Source: an uncultured Sphingomonadales bacterium (GTDB lineage: Bacteria; Pseudomonadota; Alphaproteobacteria; Sphingomonadales; Sphingomonadaceae). Taken from it: 64,000 nucleotides of DNA. The notes below the pieces were generated by a model. The model worked only from the letters and a program-made list of their open reading frames with translations. It made no database searches and was not told the origin of the DNA. Shown here piece by piece: positions 26,542 through 34,664 of the stretch. Position numbers and translations under genes: made by a program. The first letter of the stretch is position 1. The number at the start of each line of letters is the position of its first letter. The stretch covers positions 62,001 through 126,000 of the forward strand of contig CAIMDB010000022.1 in NCBI GenBank assembly GCA_903839675.1, in the 5' to 3' direction.

Positions 26542-28827
26542 CTATTTGATCTGGAAACTGACCTTGCCAAGAGTGCCCGAAAAACCCTGATCAGGGGCGT
26601 AATCGGGGCTGACGGCACTGCCGCGATCGACTCCAATATCGAAAGTCTCAGCAGCTCCATATCCGGAAAAGGGCAGAGTTGCGGTGACCTGTTGGCGGAC
26701 CAGAACCTGATCCCCGGCAGAAAGGGTGACTGTCATCAGTTCCGGTGTCATCGGTTTGGGCGTCGGCCGTTCCAAAGTGAGGGTCAGGGTGCTGGCGCCC
26801 TTTGGCAATGCGGCTTGAGCCTTTACGACCGTCAATTTTCCGGAAAGATCACGCAAGGCAAAGGCGGGGATGCCGTTGGCCAGATAGGCGGACATCCCGC
26901 CGCCCGCACCACCAAAAGCAAAGATCGGACCGCTCTCTGTGCTCGATGCAAGCGACAGTTCTGCCTGCATGACAAAGGGACGAAACGTGATGGGCGGGGC
27001 GGCGCCAAATCCGATATTTCCGATCGCACCACTATACGCCCAAACCCCTTTCCGCCTGCCAATTTCCGCCTGCAGGGCCTTTGCGGCAAAGGGGCGAGCG
27101 TCTTGGATGTTTGAAATCGGGTTGACGTTGTAGTGCGCCGCCTGTTGGTCAAATACCGCAGAAAGTGCCTTCACTCTATCTGGATATTTTAAAGCGAGAT
27201 CAGTGGTTTGTCCGGGATTTTTGTGAACATGATAAAGCTCCCATGGTTCATTGAATGGGCCGCTTTGATCCATCCGCCAGGGGTCAAGCCGATGGGACGT
27301 GGTGATCACCCAACCATCTGACCATAAAGCTTTGTTTCCGTACAATTCAAAATATTGGGCGCGTGCGGGGTTGGCCGCGTCTTTAGATGCCAAGCTTGGT
27401 GTTAGGCTGACCCCCTCCATAGGGGCCTGCGGAACATTGTTGATCATCGGGGCGAGTGGCACCTTTGTTAGATCAAGGATCGTTGGTGCAATGTCGGCGA
27501 CATAGGCAAATTGAGGGCGCAGTTCACCACGGGCCGCGATTCCCTTTGGCCAGGCCAGAATGAGCGGAACGCGTGTGCCGCCATCATGCGTCGTCTGTTT
27601 GAAGTAACGCAGCGGCGTATTGCCGGCGACGGCCCATCCAAAAGCGTAATGGGGGTGCGTTTCAGGGCCACCCCATTTGTCGAGATAGGCAGAATTCTCC
27701 TCATCGGAAGGATAGTACCCGTTGATGAACAGCGCTTCGTTATATGTGCCGTGATACGCACCTTCCGCACTGGCGCCGTTGTCCGAAGTGATTGCAATGA
27801 TGGTATTGTCCAACTCTCCGTTCGCCGCCAGTGCATCAAGGATGCGCCCGAACTGTTCGTCTGCGTGGCTCAGCGATGCTGCAAAAACCTCCATCTGACG
27901 GGCATAAAGCCGCTTTTGACCTGCGCTCAATGATTTCCATTCCGGCATCCCCGCAGGGCGAGGGGCAAGTTTAGTGCCCTTGGGCATCAGGCCTGTTGCG
28001 ATTTGTTTCTTGAGCACAATGTCTCGGGCCACGTCCCAGCCCATATCGAACTTGCCTTTATAGCGGTCGATCCAAGCCTGGGGAGCGTGGTGCGGTGCAT
28101 GTGCGGTGCCGGTCGCAAAATATACAAACAACGGCGGCGCAGTTTCCCGCGCGCTGCGCGCCCGAAAGGCCTGGATGGCTTGATCCGCCAGATCGTTGTT
28201 GAGGTGATAGTCAGGAGTGACTAGATTTTTGACGGGGGTGGTGCCGTCGATGAGTGCCGGGTGCCAATTGTCGGCATCAGCGCTCAAGAAACCGTAGAAT
28301 TTGTCAAAGCCCTGCCCAGTTGGCCAGCGGGTAAACGGTCCGGCCGGCGTCATATCTGCGCTTGGTAGGTGATCCCATTTCCCAAGCGCCACTGTAACAT
28401 AGCCCGCCGCCTTTAGATTTGCGGCAATGGTGCCATCTTCGGCTGGGACTTTGGAATCGTAGCCGGGATAGGGCAGGGCTGCTGCAGCATGGCCGCCCAT
28501 ATGAACGCTGTGTGGGTTGCGGCCTGTGAGCATAGCTGCCCGGCTCGCAGAACATATGGCTGGCGTGCGATAATTGGTGAACCGTATCCCCTGTTGGGCG
28601 ACCCGATCAATATTGGGCGTTTGCACCAGTCCCCCGAATGACGATAGCTGCCCAAATCCGACATCGTCGAGCATCCAGACAATGACATTCGGCCGGGCGT
28701 CAGCATTGGGCGTGGGCGACGACACCGGTGCTGATGTCGTAACTGTCTGCGCTTGCACGGAAGCAGCAGAGAAGGCTGTTGCTATCATGGCAACCGTCAT
28801 CAGCGAATGGCTTATCCGTTTCATCAT
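26542..28827 (-). CDS. Type I (formylglycine) arylsulfatase, exported
   Basis: The 761-residue protein has a signal peptide (cleavage near AQA, 25-27), metal-binding Asp54-Asp55 in WMLDDVG, and the sulfatase signature with Cys92 (CSASR) followed by GRNP, plus GKWDH and SDNGA motifs. It belongs to the long sulfatases of 750-790 residues with an extra C-terminal beta-sandwich, here from about 570. Cys92 needs oxidation to formylglycine; the adjacent FGE gene supplies that. It hydrolyses a sulfate ester, releasing sulfate and an alcohol. A TetR gene lies 51 bp upstream on the same strand. The substrate is unknown. Confidence 0.94.
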   Translation of the reverse strand: MMKRISHSLMTVAMIATAFSAASVQAQTVTTSAPVSSPTPNADARPNVIVWMLDDVGFGQLSSFGGLVQTPNIDRVAQQGIRFTNYRTPAICSASRAAMLTGRNPHSVHMGGHAAAALPYPGYDSKVPAEDGTIAANLKAAGYVTVALGKWDHLPSADMTPAGPFTRWPTGQGFDKFYGFLSADADNWHPALIDGTTPVKNLVTPDYHLNNDLADQAIQAFRARSARETAPPLFVYFATGTAHAPHHAPQAWIDRYKGKFDMGWDVARDIVLKKQIATGLMPKGTKLAPRPAGMPEWKSLSAGQKRLYARQMEVFAASLSHADEQFGRILDALAANGELDNTIIAITSDNGASAEGAYHGTYNEALFINGYYPSDEENSAYLDKWGGPETHPHYAFGWAVAGNTPLRYFKQTTHDGGTRVPLILAWPKGIAARGELRPQFAYVADIAPTILDLTKVPLAPMINNVPQAPMEGVSLTPSLASKDAANPARAQYFELYGNKALWSDGWVITTSHRLDPWRMDQSGPFNEPWELYHVHKNPGQTTDLALKYPDRVKALSAVFDQQAAHYNVNPISNIQDARPFAAKALQAEIGRRKGVWAYSGAIGNIGFGAAPPITFRPFVMQAELSLASSTESGPIFAFGGAGGGMSAYLANGIPAFALRDLSGKLTVVKAQAALPKGASTLTLTLERPTPKPMTPELMTVTLSAGDQVLVRQQVTATLPFSGYGAAETFDIGVDRGSAVSPDYAPDQGFSGTLGKVSFQIK

Positions 28828-28878
28828 GCCTGTCCTTTTTGAATGGCTGAGTGCTTAAGCATATTGGTGGTCCGTCGC

Positions 28879-29511
28879 TTATCGGGCTTCGATCACAGCC
28901 GTCGCGGCAGTAATGGCCTCTTCGTAAAACTGAGGGCCGCTATCTTCGGCCGTGCTGGCTTGGTCAGCTTGCCGGAGTGCTGCAAAAACTAGGGCGGAAG
29001 TGAGGAAGATGCGCTGCCCAAATTGATCTGAAGCCATATCGCCCGTCCACTTTCGGATATGGTCTAAAATGTCCGCGGTCACCGGATAATCGCTGTTGAG
29101 CGACGTGCGGATGTCGATCAGATTGGCGCGCACCAATTCTGCGACAAAGGCGGCATAGCTGCGTCTGCCCTGTGCGTCGCGCTGTTCAAAAAAGGGCCGA
29201 TACAAAGCGTCGACCAGCGCCCTTGGGGCTGGCGTTTCAGCGGCGTTTAACGAGGCGGACAACAACTCTTTGCGCCGCGCTTCTATCACTGGAAGGCGAT
29301 GCTTTATGATTGCCTTTAAGAGCGACGCTTTATCGCCGAAGTGGTAGGCGACAACGCTGCTGTTGGATGATCCGCACATCTTTGCGATCTGGCGGACCGA
29401 AACCCCGTTCACACCATATTCCGCGATCATGGCCTCTGCACATTCGATGAGGAGCGCCCGTGTCTGGCGCCCGCGCGGATCATCGACACGATTGGCACTT
29501 AAAGACGACAT
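28879..29511 (-). CDS. TetR-family transcriptional regulator
   Basis: The 210-residue protein has the TetR helix-turn-helix: RALLIECAEAMIAEYG, then VSVRQIAKMCGSSNSSVVAYHF and GDKASLLKAI. The later part, PRALVDALYRPF and similar, is the ligand-binding domain. It is 51 bp upstream of the sulfatase gene on the same strand and probably regulates it and itself. On the other side lies the minus-strand esterase gene 61 bp away. No clean operator dyad was found in front of it. Confidence 0.92.
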   Translation of the reverse strand: MSSLSANRVDDPRGRQTRALLIECAEAMIAEYGVNGVSVRQIAKMCGSSNSSVVAYHFGDKASLLKAIIKHRLPVIEARRKELLSASLNAAETPAPRALVDALYRPFFEQRDAQGRRSYAAFVAELVRANLIDIRTSLNSDYPVTADILDHIRKWTGDMASDQFGQRIFLTSALVFAALRQADQASTAEDSGPQFYEEAITAATAVIEAR

Positions 29512-29572
29512 TGGAACTGACCTCGTGAAAGCTTCAAGCTGAGGCTTTTAATGATAGTCTAATTCATCTGTA

Positions 29573-30586
29573 TTAAAAAGGCCGGCCGACGAGAGTTGGA
29601 GGTGCGCTCAATCGCGCGGGATATGCATTGCTGCCAAATTCCGCCAATGATGGTCTGATAAGATCGAGACCTGCAACTAAAGTGTGTTCAACATCTGCAT
29701 TCGCAGAAGGGAGGGCGCTCCGCATGTTGACGAAGCCGTGGATCATCCCCTCCGCCTCGATATGGACCACCCGCGCGCCCTGCGCTTCTGCTAGGCGGGC
29801 ATAAGCGACGCCCTGATCCCGCAATGGGTCAAGGCTCGTAGTATGCACCAGCAACGGGGTCTTCGGCACCGGCCCCAGTAATAGCGAATAGCGCGGATCT
29901 CCAAAGGGATTGCCGCAATAGCTATCAAACCAATTCATGACCTCTCGTGTCACCATATAGCCTTCACCGCAGCGACGGACGGAGTCCCAATCGGTTCCGC
30001 CCCCAAGAAAGGGGTATATGGCCCATTGCGCGAGAACCTGCCGTTCGGCGGCATCCACCCCGAGGCGCTGCGCCACCAATATTGCGAGGTGTCCGCCGGC
30101 GCTGTCACCGCACGTTACGAGGCCGGTGATGCCAAGACCCAGGTCTGCAGGACATGTCGCGACCCAGCGTGCTGCGCATTCCGCGTCATCGGCAAACGCA
30201 GGGAAGGGATGCTCCGGTGCCAGGCGGTAATCGACGGCGAGCACGGGCAGATCTGTTCGATCAGCGAGCGTCCGGCAGAAACTGTCATGGCTTTCCAGAT
30301 CCCCGAAGACAAACCCGCCGCCATGGAAAAAGAGGATCAGCGGACCCGCCTCTTGGCGGCTCTCCCTTCGGTCATATAGCCGCAACGGTATAGGCGCGCT
30401 TGGCCCCGGGCAGGATAGATTTTTAACCACTGGCAGTTGAGTGGGTGGTGCATCTGCAAAACTGCCCATCGCGCTTATCGTCGCCCGTGCTTCAACGAGG
30501 GGCAGATTGTGGATCGGTGGCGCACCGGAGGCATGCGTTGCGGCAAGGAAAGCCGCGACATCGGGGCGAACAAAAGGCGTGTCCAT
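29573..30586 (-). CDS. Alpha/beta hydrolase, hormone-sensitive-lipase type esterase
   Basis: The 337-residue protein has the HSL oxyanion motif HGGGF (88-92), the nucleophile elbow GDSAGG with Ser162, the catalytic acid in SLDPLRD and the catalytic His in MIHGF. RLAPEHPFPA, typical of the family, lies between. It hydrolyses carboxylic esters in the cytoplasm. It is the last clear catabolic gene before the integrase region and may free an alcohol for the GMC/ALDH enzymes; that link is inferred. Confidence 0.92.
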   Translation of the reverse strand: MDTPFVRPDVAAFLAATHASGAPPIHNLPLVEARATISAMGSFADAPPTQLPVVKNLSCPGPSAPIPLRLYDRRESRQEAGPLILFFHGGGFVFGDLESHDSFCRTLADRTDLPVLAVDYRLAPEHPFPAFADDAECAARWVATCPADLGLGITGLVTCGDSAGGHLAILVAQRLGVDAAERQVLAQWAIYPFLGGGTDWDSVRRCGEGYMVTREVMNWFDSYCGNPFGDPRYSLLLGPVPKTPLLVHTTSLDPLRDQGVAYARLAEAQGARVVHIEAEGMIHGFVNMRSALPSANADVEHTLVAGLDLIRPSLAEFGSNAYPARLSAPPTLVGRPF

Positions 30587-30860
30587 TCAAAATCCTTTGG
30601 TATCAGGGCAGTCGGAGGATCGCGTTGATCACTCGTCCGGCTTCGCTTGCCTAAATCGCGGAAACGGTATTCGCAAAGTCGAAATAATCAGCCAGCTTGT
30701 CAAAGAGAAAATGGCCTTCCCAACGAAATTGGAGGAGTTAAGGGATAAGTTCCTTGCCGGTCGGCACTGACTTCTCGCATGCGATGGGTTTCTCGTTATC
30801 CGCCCATGACACGGGTCGGGTTAGTTGCAAGTTGTATGGGTGCGTTCGATGTAAGGGGGC
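30587..30860. other. Intergenic stretch between esterase and integrase
   Basis: These 274 bp contain no gene I can support. The plus strand has a short frame ending at 30770 (final residues EELRDKFLAGRH), with no family match. No att-like copy of the tRNA fragment found at 33036 is seen here. Confidence 0.5.
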
Positions 30861-32018
30861 TCAAATAGACATCACCCGCTCTAGTAGACCGCTAATCACC
30901 TCTGCCGCTCCCTTAACCGGTGCGGATGCGAGATGGGCGTAACGCGCCGTCGTCTGCACCTGCGTATGGCCCAACAGCGCTCCGATCATCGGGAGGCTTT
31001 GCCCTGCGCCCACGGCTGTAGATGCAAAGGTGTGCCGCAAATCATGGATGCGGACGTCATGGAGACCAGCCCGCGCACGGACCCGCTGCCAGAACGGCTG
31101 AAGGTCGGTGAGGCGCCCACCTTCCATCTTACCGGTGATGACCCAAGGATTACCAACGATGACGGGCGCGCCCTCAAGCAGATCGACCGCTGGCCTGCCA
31201 ATATGGACCGTCTTTGCGCCGGTCTTTGAATCCGGCAGGTGAAGGGCTGAGCCCTCAAGATCCACATATTCCCACTTGAGCTTGGTGATCTCGCTCAGCC
31301 GGCAGCCGGTGTAGATGAGAAGGCGGATGGCCAGCACAGCCGAGGCCAGTTCGCGGCCCTCGGCTTCTACTTCGCGCAACACCTCTCCAACACGCTTAAG
31401 CTCGGCGGGGCTTAGGTAACGTTCTCTCTTCTTCTCAGGGTACTTCTGAAGGTGACGCCTCGGATTGCTGCCGTCCGCTCTCAGACCCCAGACCTCTGCT
31501 AGATTGAACATCTTGGAGACGATCTCCAGACAGCGGTTTGCTTGATAGGGGATGTGCCGAAGGTCGTGATGGAACTTCGCAATGTCGGCCCGCGTGACCT
31601 CTGTCACTTTCATGCGACCAATGGCGGGCAGGATGAACCGACGAAGGTTGCGGCGGTATTCTCGGGCGGTGCTCTCCTTGATCCGGATCGCGATGTGCTG
31701 ATCATCAAACCGCTGGGCGAGTTCAACGACCAGCACGGCCGTGCGCCCCGCATACCTGTCGGCGGCTGGATCTTTTCCGGCGCGCACTTCCGAGAGGATG
31801 GCAATGGCTCTGGTTCTCGCCTGGTCGGGCGTGATGATTGAGGTTGGCCCGAGAGTTATGCGTCTTGAGCGTCGCCCTGCGCGATATTGGACGACGTAGC
31901 TTTTTCGGCCCGAGGGCATCACGCGTAGGCCGAACCCCGGCAACGCTCCATCCCAGATACAGACTTCCTTCGAGCCTGGCTCTGTGGCTTCGATGACGCG
32001 CTTGGTTAGTTTTGACAT
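30861..32018 (-). CDS. Tyrosine recombinase / phage-type integrase
   Basis: The product is 385 residues from the ATG at 32018 (MSKLTKRV). An N-terminal DUF4102-like segment (GLRVMPSGRKSYVVQYR) precedes a SAM-like core-binding domain (about 95-200) and the catalytic domain with Arg240 (TGCRLSEI), His325 and Arg328 (HDLRHTF), His351 (LLGHTQ) and Tyr360 (ARYAH): the full tyrosine-recombinase set. Integrases of this family usually insert elements at the 3' end of tRNA genes, and a tRNA-fMet 3' fragment lies about 1 kb away at 33036. The gene looks intact. Confidence 0.95.
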   Translation of the reverse strand: MSKLTKRVIEATEPGSKEVCIWDGALPGFGLRVMPSGRKSYVVQYRAGRRSRRITLGPTSIITPDQARTRAIAILSEVRAGKDPAADRYAGRTAVLVVELAQRFDDQHIAIRIKESTAREYRRNLRRFILPAIGRMKVTEVTRADIAKFHHDLRHIPYQANRCLEIVSKMFNLAEVWGLRADGSNPRRHLQKYPEKKRERYLSPAELKRVGEVLREVEAEGRELASAVLAIRLLIYTGCRLSEITKLKWEYVDLEGSALHLPDSKTGAKTVHIGRPAVDLLEGAPVIVGNPWVITGKMEGGRLTDLQPFWQRVRARAGLHDVRIHDLRHTFASTAVGAGQSLPMIGALLGHTQVQTTARYAHLASAPVKGAAEVISGLLERVMSI

Positions 32019-32224
32019 AGAGTACCCAGCCCCGATCGATGTTCTGCGAATTGAACCCCGGACGTTCGCTGGCGGCCGAACGGCGAGGGGCAAGCCCGCA
32101 AAACAGGGGGTGCTGATCACTCTAAGGTAAGTCAACTAACTTACTGATATAGAATATTAAATCGAAAAGTAGCGTAGTCTGGCGTAGGGCGTTTGGACCG
32201 AGTTTATCAATCTACCCGCCCGAA

Positions 32225-32740
32225 TCAGGCGTCCGCCAGCAGGTACCTGCATCCAGCGCCACTCTGCCGAAGCGTTTGGACCGGCAGCTGCATCTTCTTT
32301 TTCAAGACACCTGAAATGAGGCTGCGAATGGAGTGGGCTTGCCAGCCAGTTGCGGTCTGTATGTCTGCCATTGAAACACCGCCCGGCTCCCGAAGAAGGT
32401 CGATCAGCTGCTCGGCTCGGTTGTCTTTGGGAATGGCGTAAGAATGAACCCCAGACGATGTCAGCAGGCTTGCTTCATCGTCTCGGAGCCCAAGAGCCGA
32501 ATAGGCGAGGGGAGTGGCCCTTAAGGTAAGAGGCCCGAGGGCTTCATCATAACGCCAGACGACGTCGGGTGCAGCGCAGCAGATCTCTTCTATCAGCCCG
32601 CGGGCAAGAAGGCTTTTGCAGACGTTGCCAACGGCCCCGCCTTTGAACGCGTGCTCAACTGGAAAGATGTAACCATCAGGCCTCTGACAGGCGGATCCGA
32701 GGATGAGGTGTTGAGGTTCAGATAGCTGGAATCTGGTCAT
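32225..32740 (-). CDS. DUF3489-domain protein
   Basis: The product is 171 residues from the ATG at 32740, which has GGAG 8 nt upstream; a GTG 9 nt earlier is less likely. The C-terminal part (about 105-165) is a winged-helix-like DUF3489 domain: AEQLIDLLREPGGVSMADIQ, then TGWQAHSIRSLISGVLKKK. I associate DUF3489 proteins with mobile elements and islands, often near integrases; their function is unknown, though the fold suggests DNA binding. It sits between the integrase and the att site and so belongs to the element. Confidence 0.78.
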   Translation of the reverse strand: MTRFQLSEPQHLILGSACQRPDGYIFPVEHAFKGGAVGNVCKSLLARGLIEEICCAAPDVVWRYDEALGPLTLRATPLAYSALGLRDDEASLLTSSGVHSYAIPKDNRAEQLIDLLREPGGVSMADIQTATGWQAHSIRSLISGVLKKKMQLPVQTLRQSGAGCRYLLADA

Positions 32741-33035
32741 TACGGACACTCCAAGGTGGCGGGTGTCACGTGCGATAGTCGTGCCAGACAGTCAACGGAT
32801 CGACCAAGGCAAGACGCCCTAGCCTTGTCGCTGCGCAAACGTGCGGATGATTGTCGCCGCTTACGGGCAATCAATCCCCAGAGTTCCGGAATCACATAGG
32901 GAGCAAGAGGGAGAAAACCGCAGCTAAATGCATCGTAAGACTGCGCATTCAGAATTTACGATTGACGGCTATATAGTGGGGTTATATCGAAGCTATGCGC
33001 AGGCACAGGTGTTGGATCTAAAGTAGAAAAACACC
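32741..33035. other. Non-coding end of integrated element
   Basis: No gene is supported here. The stretch holds a perfect 7-bp inverted repeat (ATCGTAA at 32932-32938, TTACGAT at 32956-32962, 17 bp apart) close to the att site; it could be an arm-type recombinase or excisionase site. A TTGACG sequence follows at 32962-32968. Confidence 0.4.
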
Positions 33036-33081
33036 GCTCATAACCTGAAGGTCGTAGGTTCAAATCCTACTCCCGCAACCA
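33036..33081 (+). repeat. 3' fragment of initiator tRNA-fMet: attachment site (att)
   Basis: The 46 bp match the 3' part of bacterial initiator tRNA-fMet: anticodon loop CTCATAA (33037-33043), 3' anticodon strand CCTGA, variable loop AGGTC, T-arm GTAGG-TTCAAAT-CCTAC, 3' acceptor strand and CCA (33079-33081). The 5' half is absent: sequence left of 33036 cannot form the D-arm or acceptor partner. This is the pattern left when an element integrates into a tRNA gene with crossover at the anticodon loop and the displaced 3' end stays at the far boundary. The integrase at 30861-32018 supports it. Confidence 0.88.
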
Positions 33082-33110
33082 ACAAAACCCATCACATCAT
33101 AAACTTTGCA

Positions 33111-33132
33111 AAAGCTCCCTTCGGGGAGCTTT
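33111..33132 (+). terminator. Terminator hairpin downstream of the tRNA fragment
   Basis: AAAGCTCCC and GGGAGCTTT form a perfect 9-bp stem on a TTCG tetraloop, 29 bp after the CCA end. It was probably the terminator of the original tRNA-fMet gene, left on the chromosomal side of the junction. Confidence 0.8.
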
Positions 33133-33216
33133 CTGCGTTGCTCGGCCGTCGTTCGAAAGAATAGCGATGGGCGTAGTTCCGATATTCGGTCCTGTCGGTG
33201 TCCTATTCGGAAAATG

Positions 33217-33477
33217 TCAGGCCCCCCGTTCGACCAGCTCCGCAATTTCAAAGGTGAAGCGCGTCCACTTGCGCATGCGCGCGGCCTCTTCGGCGGGCAT
33301 GCGTTTGCGTTTGGCTTCGACGAGAGAACGGCTATGGCCCCAAAAAACTTCGGTTTTGCCATTTTCCAGCTCAGCGACGATCCGCCAGTAATGGGTGAAG
33401 CCCTCGGTCGTCGGCCCAATCGTTTTCTCATACCCGTCGGGCATGGTGGCAGTGAGATAGCGGCGCTTCTTCTTCAT
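33217..33477 (-). CDS. Small conserved-looking hypothetical protein
   Basis: The 86-residue protein is rich in Lys, Arg and Glu, begins MKKKRRYLTATMPDGY and contains EVFWGHSRSLVEAKRKR. It has no signal peptide, membrane segment or cysteine motif. It stands alone just right of the att site and is therefore probably chromosomal rather than element-borne. I do not recognise its family. Confidence 0.5.
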   Translation of the reverse strand: MKKKRRYLTATMPDGYEKTIGPTTEGFTHYWRIVAELENGKTEVFWGHSRSLVEAKRKRMPAEEAARMRKWTRFTFEIAELVERGA

Positions 33478-33817
33478 GGGTCACTGTCATTGCGGCCATT
33501 CGCCGATGAAACAATGTCTTTTATCGCGCCGCGAGAGAGGCAAGCCAGTTTGCGATCCTCCTATGGGGGATACCGACCTCGACCGCCTAAGGTTGCAAGG
33601 GGCTACAGGCGACAAAACTTATCACTTTTGAACAGCTCCCTTTGGAGCGCGATTTATGTTTTCTAGGTAGTAGCTTAAAAAGTCAAAGCCCTCCGCGTGC
33701 CCCAAAAGCGTCGCTCGACGAGCCTTTTCTCGGCTAAATGGCCATCGAGGCTCTGATTTGGCTTGCGGAGCCCGCAAGAGGCCTGCCAATCGGGACGCTG
33801 CTGAAAGGATGACATAA
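33478..33817. other. Intergenic region upstream of the SDR gene
   Basis: These 340 bp contain no supportable gene; antisense frames here extend into the SDR gene without similarity. A short hairpin (GCTCC and GGAGC around 33635-33648) lacks a T run. The SDR promoter must lie near the right end, but no clear -35/-10 pair stands out. Confidence 0.4.
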
Positions 33818-34600
33818 ATGAAAATTGATACGACCACGTCTGCAGTTGTGACTGGCGGCGCTTCCGGATTGGGCCGCGCCACAGCAGAGGCTCTTGCTGC
33901 CGCGGGCGTCAAAGTTGCCATTTTTGACTTGAATGAAGAGGCCGGTGCGGATGTCGCCAAGGCCATTGGCGGGCTATTTTGTAAGGTCGATATTATGGAC
34001 GAGGCCTCCGTTGTCGCCGGGTTTGAAACGGCGCGGGCCGCTTATGGTCAGGAACGGGTACTGGTGCACTGCGCGATGGCCACTCGTCGCGGCAAGACGC
34101 TGGCCTTTGACAAGGAAGCCGGGAAGCTGAAGCGCCTGTCGACCGAAGATTATGCGTATGGCGTCCATGGCATTCTGATCGCCAGTTACCGGCTTGCGTC
34201 GCTTGCTGCCGAAGGGATGGCAACGCTTGAACCGATGGAAGATGGCGAACGCGGCGTGATCACGCTGACGGCGTCGGTGGCGGCGCAGGACGGGCAAATC
34301 GGGCAGATCACCTATGGCTCCGCCAAGGCGGGCGTCAACGGGATGGTCTTGCCGATGGCACGCGACCTGATGGACCTTGGCATTCGCGTCAATTCAATCA
34401 TGCCCGGTATTTTCGCGACGCCGCTGATGCTCGGCGCAAAGCCGCAGGTGCTGGATAGCCTTGCCGCGTCTGTGCCGTTCCCCAAGCGACTGGGCAAGCC
34501 GGAAGAATTTGGCAGTCTTGTCATGGAACTGGTGCGCAATAGCTATTTCAACGGGCAGAGCATCCGTCTGGATGGCGGCATCCGCATGGCGCCCCGTTGA
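33818..34600 (+). CDS. SDR, type II 3-hydroxyacyl-CoA dehydrogenase-like
   Basis: The 260-residue SDR has TGGASGLG (13-20), Asp after beta-2 (IFDLNEEAG) indicating NAD, a Ser in LTASVAAQ, and the catalytic YGSAKAG. The overall pattern, with NSIMPGIFATPLM and VPFPKRLG, resembles HSD10-type 3-hydroxyacyl-CoA dehydrogenases. The next gene is an acyl-CoA dehydrogenase 64 bp away on the same strand, which supports a beta-oxidation role. Whether it acts on fatty or steroid-like acyl-CoA is not known. Confidence 0.9.
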   Translation: MKIDTTTSAVVTGGASGLGRATAEALAAAGVKVAIFDLNEEAGADVAKAIGGLFCKVDIMDEASVVAGFETARAAYGQERVLVHCAMATRRGKTLAFDKEAGKLKRLSTEDYAYGVHGILIASYRLASLAAEGMATLEPMEDGERGVITLTASVAAQDGQIGQITYGSAKAGVNGMVLPMARDLMDLGIRVNSIMPGIFATPLMLGAKPQVLDSLAASVPFPKRLGKPEEFGSLVMELVRNSYFNGQSIRLDGGIRMAPR

Positions 34601-34664
34601 TTTCCATAGAACGACCGGAACAGGGGTCTTCTGCATCTCCAAAAATTGTTGGAAGGGTTTCGCT

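Noticed and set aside
30441-30770. A small plus-strand gene overlapping the esterase start
   Set aside because: Most of it is antisense to the esterase, and the unique tail is under 40 codons with no similarity.
33001-33081. A complete tRNA gene at the fMet-like sequence
   Set aside because: Only the 3' half from the anticodon loop is present; the preceding bases cannot supply the acceptor, D-arm or 5' anticodon strand.
33635-33648. Second terminator-like hairpin after the att site
   Set aside because: The stem is 5 bp and no T run follows; no transcription unit ends there.
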